Source: Rhizobium sp. Pop5
GTDB taxonomy: Bacteria; Pseudomonadota; Alphaproteobacteria; Rhizobiales; Rhizobiaceae
Length of the DNA stretch: 64,000 nt
Reading direction: 5' to 3'
NCBI RefSeq assembly: GCF_024721175.1
Contig: NZ_CP099401.1
Coordinates: 434,001-498,000 of the forward strand
Part shown: positions 9,030 to 18,197 of the stretch, piece after piece
Layout of the letters: the number at the start of each line of letters is the position of its first letter
How positions within the stretch are numbered: position 1 is the stretch's first letter
Program-made: the position numbers and the translations under genes
Notes under the pieces: model-generated
Told to the model about the DNA's origin: nothing
The model's database searches: none
The model's input: only the letters and a program-made list of their open reading frames with translations

Positions 9030-9755
9030 ATGGCGACCGTGCAACAAGGCATTCTGGAGCTGCTGTCTCCCTATCCTCCGGGATGGGGCGGCGTTCTTTT
9101 GGCAGGTGCGGTTTCCACGGTCGCCATCTCGGCCTGTGCCTTCGCCGTCGGGCTGCTGCTCGGCACGGGCGGCGCGCTTGGAAAGCTCTCGGGCAATCGA
9201 GCGCTCCGCCTTTTGCTCGATCTCTATACCACCGTGATCCGCGCCGTTCCGGAACTGATCCTGATCGTCGGGCTCTATTATGCGGGTACAGACGGCCTCA
9301 ACCGGCTTCTGGTCGCGCTGGACCTGCCGCCGATCGAGGTGAACGGTTTCGTCGCGGCCGTCGCCGTGCTCGGTTTCGTTCAAGGCGCCTATATGACGGA
9401 GGTGCTGCGCGGCGCGATCCTCGCCATTCCTGTCGGCCAGATCGAAGCCGCCAAGGCCTTCGGCATGGGACCGGCGTTGCGGTTCCGCCGCATCCTGCTT
9501 CCGGCGCTTTTGCCGAATGCGCTGCCGGGTCTTGCCAATCTCTGGATGTCGGTCACCAAGGACAGCGCGCTGGTCGCGGTTGTCGGCTATCAGGAATTGG
9601 CGCTCGCTACCCGTCTCGCCGGAGCGAGCACCAAGCATTACTTCGTCTTCTTCCTTGCCTCGGCTCTTCTCTACCTCGCGATCACGCTCGTTTCCAACGT
9701 CGCCTTCAAGCTGATCGAAGGGCGAGTGCGGCGCGGCCAGCCGCATCTGGCCTGA
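9030..9755 (+). CDS. amino-acid ABC transporter permease 1 (HisQ type)
   Basis: A 241-residue inner-membrane permease with about five membrane segments. The EAA loop reads AKAFGMGPALRFRRILLP (about 147-165), where the ATPase docks. It overlaps nothing but is tightly spaced with the binding-protein gene before it and the second permease after it. The two permeases would form the usual heterodimer. Confidence 0.9.
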   Translation: MATVQQGILELLSPYPPGWGGVLLAGAVSTVAISACAFAVGLLLGTGGALGKLSGNRALRLLLDLYTTVIRAVPELILIVGLYYAGTDGLNRLLVALDLPPIEVNGFVAAVAVLGFVQGAYMTEVLRGAILAIPVGQIEAAKAFGMGPALRFRRILLPALLPNALPGLANLWMSVTKDSALVAVVGYQELALATRLAGASTKHYFVFFLASALLYLAITLVSNVAFKLIEGRVRRGQPHLA

Positions 9756-9768
9756 GGAAAGCGCGCCC

Positions 9769-10458
9769 GTGAGTTTCACCTGGATCTCTTCCTATTGGCC
9801 GCTTCTGCTCACCGGTGCCTGGCAGACCGTTGCGCTGCTTGTCATTTCCGTGGTGTTCGGCTTCGTCCTTGCCATCGGTCTCGCCTTTGCGCAGGTGAGC
9901 GGCGGCAGGTTGACCCGGCTTCTCGCCCGTGGCTACTGCACCTTCTTCCGTGGCACCCCGCTGCTGATCCAGCTGTGGCTGCTCTACTACGGGGTCGGTT
10001 CGCTGCTGCCGATGATCCCCGGCATTCGCCAGAGCCTGTTCTGGCCGATCCTGCGCGAAGGCTTCTTCTTCGCCTCCGTCAGCTTCACGCTGAATTATGC
10101 GGCCTATGAGGCCGAAGTGCTGCGCGGCGCGCTGCTTGCCGTTCCCAAGGGCGAGCTCGAAGCCGGCCGCGCCTTCGGCCTCTCGCCCTGGAAGCTGACC
10201 CGCCGCATCTGGCTGCCGCGCGCCATCCGTATCGCCCTGCCGACCATAGCAGGAGAGATCGTCATGCAGCTCAAGGCGACACCGCTCGCCTTCACGGTGA
10301 CGGTGATGGATCTCTACGCCGTGGCAAACAAGGTTCGCCAGGACACATTGCTTGTCTACGAACCGCTCATCGTCGTCACTCTCTTCTATCTCGCCCTGAC
10401 CGCAGTCATCGCCCGCGTCTTTCGAGGTTTCGAGGCGCAGGTGCCGGTTCGCCGTTAG
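9769..10458 (+). CDS. amino-acid ABC transporter permease 2 (HisM type)
   Basis: A 229-residue permease with five or so membrane segments and the EAA loop EAGRAFGLSPWKLTRRIWLP (about 126-146). It starts at GTG thirteen bases after the first permease, with GAGGAAA just upstream. It partners the HisQ-type permease. Confidence 0.9.
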   Translation: MSFTWISSYWPLLLTGAWQTVALLVISVVFGFVLAIGLAFAQVSGGRLTRLLARGYCTFFRGTPLLIQLWLLYYGVGSLLPMIPGIRQSLFWPILREGFFFASVSFTLNYAAYEAEVLRGALLAVPKGELEAGRAFGLSPWKLTRRIWLPRAIRIALPTIAGEIVMQLKATPLAFTVTVMDLYAVANKVRQDTLLVYEPLIVVTLFYLALTAVIARVFRGFEAQVPVRR

Positions 10459-10535
10459 GCGGATGGAAGCTGACAACATTGTTTTGAAAAGTCCGCAGCC
10501 GGTGACGGCGCGACAGCATGAATGGAGACTACCTC

Positions 10536-11444
10536 ATGAGCACGATGCGAATTCTCGATGGCGGGATGAGCCGCGAACTGCTGCGGCTCGGCGCCGAACT
10601 GAAGCAGCCGGAATGGTCGGCATTGGCGCTGATCAACTCGCCGGAGATCGTCCGCAAGGTGCATGAGGAATTCATCGCCGCCGGCTCTGAGGTCATTACG
10701 ACGAACAGCTATGCGCTCGTACCCTTCCATATCGGTGAGGATCGGTTCCAGAAGGAAGGAGCGGCGCTGATCCGTCTGGCAGGCCGCCTCGCGCGCGAGG
10801 CCGCCGATGCCGTCAAGGATCGTAAAGTCCTTGTCGCCGGTTCACTGCCGCCGATCTTCGGTTCCTACGAGCCTGAGAATTTTCAGCCTTCGCGGGTGCA
10901 GGACTATCTCAAGGTGCTCGTCGAAAACCTCGATCCCTTCGTCGACATATGGCTCGGCGAGACGTTAAGCCTGATCGCCGAGGGAGAGGCTGTCCGCGAG
11001 GCGGTGGCGGCATCGGGCAAGCCGTTCTGGATTTCCTTCACGTTGGCCGACGACGCGGCGGATATCGGGAGCGGCGAACCGAAGCTTCGCTCCGGCGAAA
11101 GCGTCGAGGACGCGGCGCTCTGGGCGGCTTCCTCGGGTGCCGAGGCTTTCCTGTTCAATTGCAGCAAGCCCGAAGTCATGGAGGCGGCAGTCGAGACGGC
11201 GGCGCGCGTGTTTCGAGAGAGGAACGCTCAGATCGAAATCGGCGTCTATGCCAATGCTTTCGAAGGGGAAACAGGCGAGGCAGCCGCCAATGAAGGCCTG
11301 CACGACACCCGCGACGATCTGAACGATGACGCCTATTCGCGCTTTGCCTGCTCCTGGGCCGAAGCCGGCGCGACGATCATCGGCGGCTGCTGCGGCATCG
11401 GGGCCGCACATATCCATCGCCTCAGGAATACGCTTTTGAGCTGA
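10536..11444 (+). CDS. homocysteine S-methyltransferase family protein
   Basis: Zinc-dependent methyltransferase of 302 residues in the family of MmuM/BhmT. The three zinc cysteines are visible as FLFNCSKP (about 205-212) and IIGGCCG near the C-terminus; the N-terminus MRILDGGMSREL matches the family's DGG start. Such enzymes move a methyl group from S-methylmethionine or betaine to homocysteine, giving methionine. It is the last gene of the amino-acid ABC operon, which points to an imported methyl donor. The start is ATG with GGAGA eight bases before; an in-frame ATG six codons earlier lacks such a site. Confidence 0.85.
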   Translation: MSTMRILDGGMSRELLRLGAELKQPEWSALALINSPEIVRKVHEEFIAAGSEVITTNSYALVPFHIGEDRFQKEGAALIRLAGRLAREAADAVKDRKVLVAGSLPPIFGSYEPENFQPSRVQDYLKVLVENLDPFVDIWLGETLSLIAEGEAVREAVAASGKPFWISFTLADDAADIGSGEPKLRSGESVEDAALWAASSGAEAFLFNCSKPEVMEAAVETAARVFRERNAQIEIGVYANAFEGETGEAAANEGLHDTRDDLNDDAYSRFACSWAEAGATIIGGCCGIGAAHIHRLRNTLLS

Positions 11445-11503
11445 ATAGACGAGAGCGGGGCTGTCGACCGCCGCGTCGCTCCTCCCCATGACCCAAGCGT
11501 GCT

Positions 11504-11941
11504 CTATTCGGCTTTCGGCGCCGTCTTCTGGAGCTCGAGCAGGAGTTTGATCAGCTTCGGGGCCATCACCCTGATTTCTGAGAGGTGGACGGCGCTCAGT
11601 CTCGTCAGAAGCTCGTCCGCCTTCTCGGTCAGCAGAACCGTCTGGCGGCGTCTGTCTGCCGGATCGGCATGGCGTTCGACAAGCCCTGCATCCGACAGCC
11701 GCCCGACGAGTTCGGTTGCCGTGTGGGGCGCGATGATGAGCCGCTCGGCCAGCATGCCGACGGTCATCGCTTCGCCGCCGCGTTGTCCCTTGATTGCGAG
11801 CAGCGCCTGATGCTGCTGGACCGGCAGTCCTTCCGACTGCGCGGCAGATGCGCTGAAATCCATGAACTGGCGAAGCGCAAATCTGAGGTCGGCGAGGGCC
11901 TCATAATCCTCCTGTCGCAGTGGCTGCGCGGTCTTATTCAA
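11504..11941 (-). CDS. MarR family transcriptional regulator
   Basis: A winged-helix repressor of 145 residues. The DNA-binding part contains MTVGMLAERLIIAPHTATELVGRLSDAGLVERH in pieces (about 58-90), followed by the wing DPADRRRQTVLLT. I start it at TTG because AGGAG lies seven bases upstream and homologous sequence begins there; the frame runs open far upstream without meaning. It is divergent from a ClC-family channel gene with a perfect palindrome between them, so it probably controls that gene and itself. The ligand is unknown. Confidence 0.82.
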   Translation of the reverse strand: MNKTAQPLRQEDYEALADLRFALRQFMDFSASAAQSEGLPVQQHQALLAIKGQRGGEAMTVGMLAERLIIAPHTATELVGRLSDAGLVERHADPADRRRQTVLLTEKADELLTRLSAVHLSEIRVMAPKLIKLLLELQKTAPKAE

Positions 11942-12087
11942 ACTCAGTCTCCTCTGCGCCTGCGCCACCTGGGCGAAGTCAACGCAATCGCCGCATCTAA
12001 TCTCTGATCTCGAATAAATGGGCGGCTGCCAGCCGGTCAAGTGAGGTGTCCGCGACATTTCCGCTTTCATGCTTTCATTCATTGATT

Positions 12088-12106
12088 TATATCGTATCAC
12101 GATATA
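12088..12106. promoter_or_regulatory. perfect palindrome between marR and clc (candidate MarR operator)
   Basis: TATATCGT-ATC-ACGATATA has perfect 8-bp arms and a 3-base centre. It is directly followed by TTGACG at 12107-12112, a possible -35 box for the channel gene, whose ATG is at 12152. The size and position fit a MarR dimer site. Binding is inference. Confidence 0.6.
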
Positions 12107-12151
12107 TTGACGCCACTCATACGTTCCCGTTACCGCGTAGCAGAGGCTTTC

Positions 12152-13963
12152 ATGGCGCAGCATCAACCCAGCAACCGGCCGCACGATTTCACCGGCGGCC
12201 TTTCCCGGCGCGAGGCCGGGGATTTCACCACCGACAGGCGGGTGCTCCTCCTCGTCGGCATGGCGATCATCGTCGGCACCGCAGGCGCCTTTGCCGCCTG
12301 GTGTCTCGTCAGCCTCATCGCGCTGGTGACCAATCTCATCTGGTTCGGCCAGATCGGCATCGAGCCCGCTTCTCTTGCTGCCGTGCCGCGTTCGCTGTGG
12401 GTGGTGCTGGTGCCGCCGCTCGGAGGGCTCGCGATCGGGCTGATGGCTCGCTTCGGGTCGGAGAAGATCCGCGGTCACGGCATTCCCGAGGCGATCGAGG
12501 CGATCCTGATCGGTGGCAGCCGGATGTCGCCGAAGGTCGCGGTCCTGAAGCCGCTGTCGTCGGCCATCTCCATCGGGACTGGCGGGCCGTTCGGTGCCGA
12601 GGGACCGATCATCATGACGGGCGGCGCGATCGGATCGCTGTTTGCGCAATTCTTTCACATGAGCGCGGCCGAGCGGAAGACGCTGCTGGTCGCAGGCGCG
12701 GCCGCCGGCATGACGGCGATCTTCGGTTCGCCGATCGCCGCGGTCATGCTTGCAGTCGAACTTCTGTTGTTCGAATGGAAGCCGCGCAGCTTCATTCCGG
12801 TCGCCGTTGCCGCCTGCGTATCGATCTGCTGGCGTCCGCTGCTCTTCGGCGTTGGACCGCTATTTCCGACCCATTTCCAGGTGGCTCTGCCCTGGTGGGG
12901 GATTTTCGCCTGCGCCGCGATGGGGATCATTTCAGGACTGCAATCGGGATTGCTGACGACGCTGCTCTACAGGATCGAGGACCTGTTCGAAGCCCTGCCG
13001 ATCCATTGGATGTGGTGGCCGATGTTCGGCGGTCTCGTCATCGGCCTCGGCGGCCTGATCGAACCGCGCGCGATGGGCGTCGGCTACGACATCATCGATG
13101 GTCTGCTCAACAACCGGCTGCTCGCGCCGGCGGTGATGTCGATCCTGCTGGTGAAGATGATCATCTGGCTGTTTGCCCTGTCGTCGGGAACCTCGGGCGG
13201 CGTGCTTGCTCCCCTTCTCATCTTCGGCGGCGCGCTCGGATGGCTGGTCGGGATCATCATGCCCGGCAACGATCCCGGTTTCTGGGCGTTGCTCGGAATG
13301 GCCGCGATGATGGGCGGAACCATGCGCGCGCCGCTGACCGGAACCTTCTTTGCGATGGAGATCACCGGTGACGTCAGCACGCTCGTTCCGCTTCTCGCGG
13401 CAACGGTGGTCGCCTACGCTGTGACGGTGCTGCTGCTGCGCCGCTCGATTCTCACCGAGAAGATCGCGCGCCGCGGTCAGCACATTACCCGCGAATATGG
13501 GGTCGATCCATTCGAGTTCTCCCGGGCAAGGGAAATCATGATCAGCGATGTCGACGCGCTTCCTCTCACCATGACGGTCGGCGAGGCCTGCGATTTCTTC
13601 ACCTCCCAGCAGAAAACGCACCGGATCTATCCGGTGGTCGATGCTGCGGGCAGGCTGACCGGTATCGTTTCGAGGGCCGACGCCCTTCTCTGGCAGGGGA
13701 AATCAGATCTCGCCACCCAGACGCTTGCGGAAAACGTCACGGACGACTCGGTTCCCGTGGGGCATCCTGGCGATACGGTCGCCTTCATCGCCGACCTGAT
13801 GCTGTCGACCGGCAGCGGTCGCATTCCGATCGTCGATCCAACGTCGGGCAAGCTCTGCGGCCTGATCGCCCGCAAGGATCTGCTGCGGCTGCGCAGTTCC
13901 TACCGGACGGCGGAATTGGATCGGCGGCCTTATCTGACAGCCGGAGCAAGGGGCAAGCCGTGA
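12152..13963 (+). CDS. ClC-family chloride channel/antiporter with C-terminal CBS domains
   Basis: A 603-residue membrane protein. The ClC core (about 30-445) shows KIRGHGIPEAIEAI, then GPFGAEGPIIMTGGAIG, the selectivity region that carries the gating Glu, and SGTSGGVLAPLL. The usual Arg of the GREGP motif is Ala here, while Glu is kept. Two CBS domains follow (about 475-525 and 540-590), probably a nucleotide-sensing module. Starts at ATG with AGAGG before it. It diverges from a MarR gene. It may be a Cl-/H+ antiporter; the channel or antiporter mode and the ion cannot be fixed from sequence. Confidence 0.87.
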   Translation: MAQHQPSNRPHDFTGGLSRREAGDFTTDRRVLLLVGMAIIVGTAGAFAAWCLVSLIALVTNLIWFGQIGIEPASLAAVPRSLWVVLVPPLGGLAIGLMARFGSEKIRGHGIPEAIEAILIGGSRMSPKVAVLKPLSSAISIGTGGPFGAEGPIIMTGGAIGSLFAQFFHMSAAERKTLLVAGAAAGMTAIFGSPIAAVMLAVELLLFEWKPRSFIPVAVAACVSICWRPLLFGVGPLFPTHFQVALPWWGIFACAAMGIISGLQSGLLTTLLYRIEDLFEALPIHWMWWPMFGGLVIGLGGLIEPRAMGVGYDIIDGLLNNRLLAPAVMSILLVKMIIWLFALSSGTSGGVLAPLLIFGGALGWLVGIIMPGNDPGFWALLGMAAMMGGTMRAPLTGTFFAMEITGDVSTLVPLLAATVVAYAVTVLLLRRSILTEKIARRGQHITREYGVDPFEFSRAREIMISDVDALPLTMTVGEACDFFTSQQKTHRIYPVVDAAGRLTGIVSRADALLWQGKSDLATQTLAENVTDDSVPVGHPGDTVAFIADLMLSTGSGRIPIVDPTSGKLCGLIARKDLLRLRSSYRTAELDRRPYLTAGARGKP

Positions 13964-14067
13964 CGGCCTCGCGGCCGCGGCTTGTCGTCGATGGATGGGC
14001 TGATCGCCGCAACCGCGGTTGTTCTCGATCTCACCCTTGCGACGTGCAACACCAGGGATTTCGAAGG

Positions 14068-14096
14068 TCCAGGGATCGAACTCGTCGATCCCTGGA
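14068..14096. terminator. strong hairpin between convergent clc and ssuB-like genes
   Basis: TCCAGGGATCGA and TCGATCCCTGGA form a perfect 12-bp stem around a 5-base loop. There is no T run on either side, so it may be a bidirectional hairpin or a remnant repeat. CCAGGGAT occurs once more in direct orientation at 14052-14059. Confidence 0.5.
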
Positions 14097-14178
14097 TCGG
14101 ATGAAACGCCGCTCGTCTGCGAGACTGATGCAAGGTCAGCGATAGAACGGGCACGGGCCGCCGCTCGCAAAGCAGCCC

Positions 14179-14949
14179 TCAATGCAATCCAAACAGGTTC
14201 AGCAGTTGCTCGCGGTGCCGGACGAATTCCGGTGCGCTCCGGTCGCGGGGACGCGGCAGATCGATTTCGATCAGGCGCGGCTCGGCTCCCTTTTCCCGCG
14301 GCAAGATCAGGATCCTGTCGGCGAGATAGATCGCCTCTTCGAGGTCGTGGGTGACGAGAATGGTCGTAACATCCTCGTCGCGCCAGATCCGCGCGAGCTC
14401 CTGCTGCATGCCGATCTTGGTCATCGCGTCGAGCGCGCCGAGCGGCTCGTCGAGCAGCAGGATTTCGGGTTGGACGGCAAGCGCCCGGGCGATCCCGACG
14501 CGCTGCGCCATGCCTCCCGACAGCTGTCGGGGATAGGCGGTCTCGAATTGCTGCAGGCCGACGAGCTTGACGTAGCGGCTCGCCCGGCTCCGCGCCTGCT
14601 CGCGGGAGAGTCCCCTGGTTTCCAGCCCGAAGGCGACGTTGTCGAGCACCGTGAGCCAGGGCAGAAGGCGGGGCTCCTGGAAGATGACGGCGCGTTCCGC
14701 GCCGACGCCCCGTACCGCTTTGCCGTCGACGAGCACTTCTCCGGTGTCGGATTCCTCGAGCCCGGCCAGAACCCTGAGCAGGGTCGTCTTGCCCGATCCG
14801 CTGGCGCCGACGATGGCGAGGCTTTCGCCGGATCGGATATGGAGATTGATATCCTTCAGAACCTGCAGGGGTTTGCCGTTCAGCTTGTAGGATTTGGAGA
14901 GGCGACGGATCGTCACCTCTCCGCGGCGAATGTCCTCAGCGACGCTCAT
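14179..14949 (-). CDS. sulfonate/nitrate-type ABC transporter ATP-binding protein (SsuB-like)
   Basis: ATPase of 256 residues with Walker A GASGSGKTT, the Q-loop FQEPRLLPW, the signature LSGGMAQR, Walker B ILLLDEPLGALD and the switch VTHDLEEA. FQEPRLLPW and the C-terminal length are typical of SsuB/TauB. It is the last gene in the minus-strand run monooxygenase, permease, binding protein, ATPase, nine bases after the binding protein. GAGGAA precedes the ATG. Confidence 0.88.
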   Translation of the reverse strand: MSVAEDIRRGEVTIRRLSKSYKLNGKPLQVLKDINLHIRSGESLAIVGASGSGKTTLLRVLAGLEESDTGEVLVDGKAVRGVGAERAVIFQEPRLLPWLTVLDNVAFGLETRGLSREQARSRASRYVKLVGLQQFETAYPRQLSGGMAQRVGIARALAVQPEILLLDEPLGALDAMTKIGMQQELARIWRDEDVTTILVTHDLEEAIYLADRILILPREKGAEPRLIEIDLPRPRDRSAPEFVRHREQLLNLFGLH

Positions 14950-14958
14950 TGCGGTTCC

Positions 14959-15942
14959 TCAGTTGCTTGCCGGTTTAGCGTCGGCGGTAAAGAGAATGTT
15001 CTTAGCCGCCAGTTGGCCTTGCTTCAGCTTACCCTCGCGAACCAGTACGTCGATCCAGAACTGAATGTCGCGTTCGACCGGCAGGCCGCCGGCGCGCACG
15101 CCGTAGCCGCGGAAATACTGTGCGATATCCGCGTTCTCACCGCGCTCGGCAAGCGCCTTGGCGAAGATCTTCTTGGTTTCCTCCGGATGTTCCCGGGCAT
15201 AGTCGAGGGCACGGGCCGACTGCTCGACAAAAATCTTGGCGGCTTCGGGATGTTGCTGAATGAAATCGCGACGCAGGACCACGAAGCCGCCGGCGATGTC
15301 GCCGAGAACGTCGGTATCGTCGAAAACCGGACGCAGGCCGCCATTCTTGAGCGCCGCACCCTCGAAGGTCGTCTGCCAATAACCGAAGGCGGCAATATCG
15401 ACCTGCTTGGAGCGCAGCACCTGCTCCAACTGCGGACCGGGAACGACGACCTGATTGGCGGAGTCGCTCGGCAGGCCGACGGAATGCAAGGCCTCGCGAA
15501 TGGTATAGTCGAGATGCGCGCCGAGCGTGTTGACCGCGATGCTCTTGCCGACAATGTCCTTGATGCTTTTGATCGGGCTGTCTTCCAGCACATAGAAAGT
15601 CGACTGCACCTCGTCGTTGATGCCGTTCGACGGATAGGCGGCGACGAAGTCGTTGCCGCCGATGATCGAATTCAGCACGGCGGAGGTGGCGGCGCTGCCG
15701 ATCTCGACGTCGCCGGATGCGAGAGCGATGAGAGAGGCCGGGCCGCCCTGGGCATAGCCGACATTCTCAAACGTGATGCCGGTGTCTTTGAAATAGCCGA
15801 GTGCATCGGCCAGTTCATGGGCGGCAAGGCCGCCTTGGCTCGCGAGATAACGCAGCTTCACCGTGTCAGTGGCTGCGGCCGGTGTGGCGAGGCCGAGCGC
15901 GATGACGGCCGGCAGGAGAAGATTGCGGGGATGAAACGTCAT
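14959..15942 (-). CDS. sulfonate-type ABC transporter substrate-binding protein (SsuA-like)
   Basis: Periplasmic protein of 327 residues. The signal peptide MTFHPRNLLLPAVIALGLAT ends near AAA before TDTVKLRY. The mature part has the SsuA-type layout: SQGGLAAHELADALGYFKD, ALASGDVEIGSAATSAVL and a DIVGKSIAVNTLGAHLDYT segment. It would bind an organosulfur compound, judged from the monooxygenase in the same operon. I set the start at the ATG that begins the signal peptide. Confidence 0.87.
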   Translation of the reverse strand: MTFHPRNLLLPAVIALGLATPAAATDTVKLRYLASQGGLAAHELADALGYFKDTGITFENVGYAQGGPASLIALASGDVEIGSAATSAVLNSIIGGNDFVAAYPSNGINDEVQSTFYVLEDSPIKSIKDIVGKSIAVNTLGAHLDYTIREALHSVGLPSDSANQVVVPGPQLEQVLRSKQVDIAAFGYWQTTFEGAALKNGGLRPVFDDTDVLGDIAGGFVVLRRDFIQQHPEAAKIFVEQSARALDYAREHPEETKKIFAKALAERGENADIAQYFRGYGVRAGGLPVERDIQFWIDVLVREGKLKQGQLAAKNILFTADAKPASN

Positions 15943-15982
15943 GGTGCGTCCTTTTCGGAAGAGGAAAATCGATGGAAACAGG

Positions 15983-16834
15983 TCAGGCGCTCGGCTGAGA
16001 CCAGCGGCAGAGACGGCGCTGCAGGAGGACGAGCAGTGCATTCGCGGCAAGGCCGAGGAAGGCGAGCAGCAGGATCGCCGCAAACATCAGCGGGATCTGG
16101 AAATTGTACTGGGCATTCATGACCTGGAAGCCGATGCCCTTGTTGGCGCCGATCATCTCGGCGGCGATCAGGAGAAGAAGCGCAGTTGTCGCCGAGAGAC
16201 GCAGGCCGACGAAGATCGCAGGCACGGAGGCCGGCAGGATGACGCGGCGGAAGATGGTGAGTGGTCCGGCACCATAGGTGCGCGCCATCTCGATAAGCTT
16301 CTTGTCCACCTCCTTGACGCCGCCGATCGTGGCGAGCAGCACCGGAAACAGCGTCGCCCAGAAGATGACGAAGATTTTGGAGGTTTCGCCGAGACCGAGC
16401 AGGAGGATGAAGACCGGATAGAGCGCCAGCGCCGAGGTCTGGCGGAAGAGCTGCAGGATCGGATCGAGCGCCTGTTCGACCGCACGAAACTGGCCCATGA
16501 AGAGGCCGAGCGGAATGCCGAGCACGACGGCGAAGGCAAAGGCAATCCCGGCTCGTTGCAGGCTGATGGCGATGTCATCGATGAGCGCGCCGTTGGCAAG
16601 GTTGGTCCAAAGGGTCGACAGGATCAGATTCAAAGGCGGGAAGACGGCGGGATTGACCCAGCCCCTGGTGCTCGACACCTGCCAGAGCACGAGGAAGCTG
16701 ATGAGCAGGCCGTAGCGCGGCAAAAGCGATGCAAGCACCTTGCGCAGGTGGGATGCGAGAACGGAAGTATTGCTTTCGCGGCTCTTCAGGTGACCAAAAC
16801 TTGTCGGAAGAGCCTGGTTGATTTCATAGGCCAT
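15983..16834 (-). CDS. sulfonate-type ABC transporter permease (SsuC-like)
   Basis: A 283-residue permease with six hydrophobic segments and the EAA loop ARTYGAGPLTIFRRVILPAS (about 178-197). Homodimer-forming permeases of the SsuC/TauC family have this size. The ATG follows GAGGAG at good spacing. It starts ten bases after the monooxygenase stop. Confidence 0.88.
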   Translation of the reverse strand: MAYEINQALPTSFGHLKSRESNTSVLASHLRKVLASLLPRYGLLISFLVLWQVSSTRGWVNPAVFPPLNLILSTLWTNLANGALIDDIAISLQRAGIAFAFAVVLGIPLGLFMGQFRAVEQALDPILQLFRQTSALALYPVFILLLGLGETSKIFVIFWATLFPVLLATIGGVKEVDKKLIEMARTYGAGPLTIFRRVILPASVPAIFVGLRLSATTALLLLIAAEMIGANKGIGFQVMNAQYNFQIPLMFAAILLLAFLGLAANALLVLLQRRLCRWSQPSA

Positions 16835-16844
16835 CGTCTGCTCC

Positions 16845-18197
16845 TCACTCTGCTGCCTGAAGAGCCACGCGCTCGGCAGCCCATCGGTTGGTCGGGAAAG
16901 GCAGGCCGAGGTTTTCCCGGAGCGTCTTGCCTTCGTAAGCCGTGCGGAACAGGCCGCGGCGCTGCAGTTCCGGGATGACCAGGTCGACGAAGTCGTCGAG
17001 CGCCGTCGGCAGCCAGGGCGGCAGAATGTTGAAGCCGTCGGCCGCTTCGTTTTCGAACCATGTCTGCAGCGTATCGGCGATCTGTTCGGCGGTTCCGACG
17101 ACGGTGTAGTGCCCGCGGGCGGATGCGATCCATTGATAGAGCTGGCGGATGGTGAAGTTGTTTTCATCGGCGATCTGGCGGATGAGTGCCTGGCGGCTCT
17201 TCATGCCTTCCGTCGGCGGCGCGGGCGGAAGAGGCCCGTCGAGATCATAACCGTGCAGGTCGAGCGTGCCGCCGGTCAGGCCGTTGAGGAGGCCGATTCC
17301 GTCCTCTTCGACGATGAGCGAGGTCAGGCGATCGTATTTTTGGCGCGCCTCCGCCTCGGTCCTTCCGACGAAGGCGGATACACCGGGCATGACCAGGATG
17401 TGATCGGGATTTCGGCCGAGGCCGCGAGCGCGCGCCTTGATGTCCCGATAGAACTCCTGGGCGGTTTCGATATGCTGGTGGGCGGTGAAGATGACCTCGG
17501 CCGTCGCGGCGGCAAGCCCGCGTCCGTCGTCGGACTGCCCGGCCTGGACGATGACGGGATGTCCCTGTGGCGAGCGCGAGACGTTGAGCGGGCCGCGCAC
17601 ACTGAAATGCTCGCCGCGGTGATCGGTGTCGTGCAGTTTCGCCGGGTCGAAGAAGACGCCGGTCCCCTTATCACGGATGAAGGCGTCGTCCTCGAAGCTC
17701 TCCCAGAGCTTGCGGACGACGTCGACATGCTCGGCGGCGCGGCGATATCGGTCTGCGTGCGGAAGCTGCGTTTCGCGATTGAAGTTCTGCGCCGTGAGGT
17801 CGCCCGTCGTGGTCACGACGTTCCAGCCGGCGCGGCCCTCGGAGATCAGATCCAGCGAAGCGAACTTGCGGGCGGTCGTATAAGGCTCCTCATAGGTGGT
17901 CGAGGACGTCGCGATGAAGCCGAGATGGGTGGTCAGAGGCGCAAGGGCGGAGAACAATGTAACGGGTTCGAAGCCGGCCACGCGGGCGTTCCCGCCTTCG
18001 CGCGCTCCGCCGAAACCGACTGCCAGCCCATCGGCTAGGAAATAAGCATCGAAGAGGCCGCGTTCGGCGGTCTGGGCGAGCTGTTTGTGAAACTCGAAAC
18101 TGGTCGCGCCGTCGACCGGCTGGTCGGGATGCCGCCATGAGGCGACATGCTGTCCGCCACCGGGAAGAAATGCTCCAAGCCTGATTTTCCGTGTCAT
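16845..18197 (-). CDS. FMN-dependent monooxygenase, NtaA/SnaA/DszA family
   Basis: Luciferase-like flavin monooxygenase of 450 residues. The start RKIRLGAFLPGGGQHVASWR and the stretch SEGRAGWNVVTT are hallmarks of the NtaA/SnaA/DszA/DmoA branch of the family. It needs reduced FMN from a separate reductase, which is not seen in this window. As first gene of an SsuA/B/C-type operon it probably oxidises an organosulfur compound to release sulfur, or a related amine. The exact substrate is unknown. I chose the ATG eighteen codons into the open frame because GGAGAGGA lies before it and the family begins there. Confidence 0.85.
   Translation of the reverse strand: MTRKIRLGAFLPGGGQHVASWRHPDQPVDGATSFEFHKQLAQTAERGLFDAYFLADGLAVGFGGAREGGNARVAGFEPVTLFSALAPLTTHLGFIATSSTTYEEPYTTARKFASLDLISEGRAGWNVVTTTGDLTAQNFNRETQLPHADRYRRAAEHVDVVRKLWESFEDDAFIRDKGTGVFFDPAKLHDTDHRGEHFSVRGPLNVSRSPQGHPVIVQAGQSDDGRGLAAATAEVIFTAHQHIETAQEFYRDIKARARGLGRNPDHILVMPGVSAFVGRTEAEARQKYDRLTSLIVEEDGIGLLNGLTGGTLDLHGYDLDGPLPPAPPTEGMKSRQALIRQIADENNFTIRQLYQWIASARGHYTVVGTAEQIADTLQTWFENEAADGFNILPPWLPTALDDFVDLVIPELQRRGLFRTAYEGKTLRENLGLPFPTNRWAAERVALQAAE

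Noticed and set aside
8196..9779. Minus-strand open frame of about 527 codons across the amino-acid ABC genes
   Set aside because: Antisense shadow of three well supported genes; low-complexity charged composition.
14182..16122. Plus-strand open frame of about 646 codons opposite the sulfonate-type ABC genes
   Set aside because: Antisense shadow; spans two genes and their junction, and has no recognisable motif.
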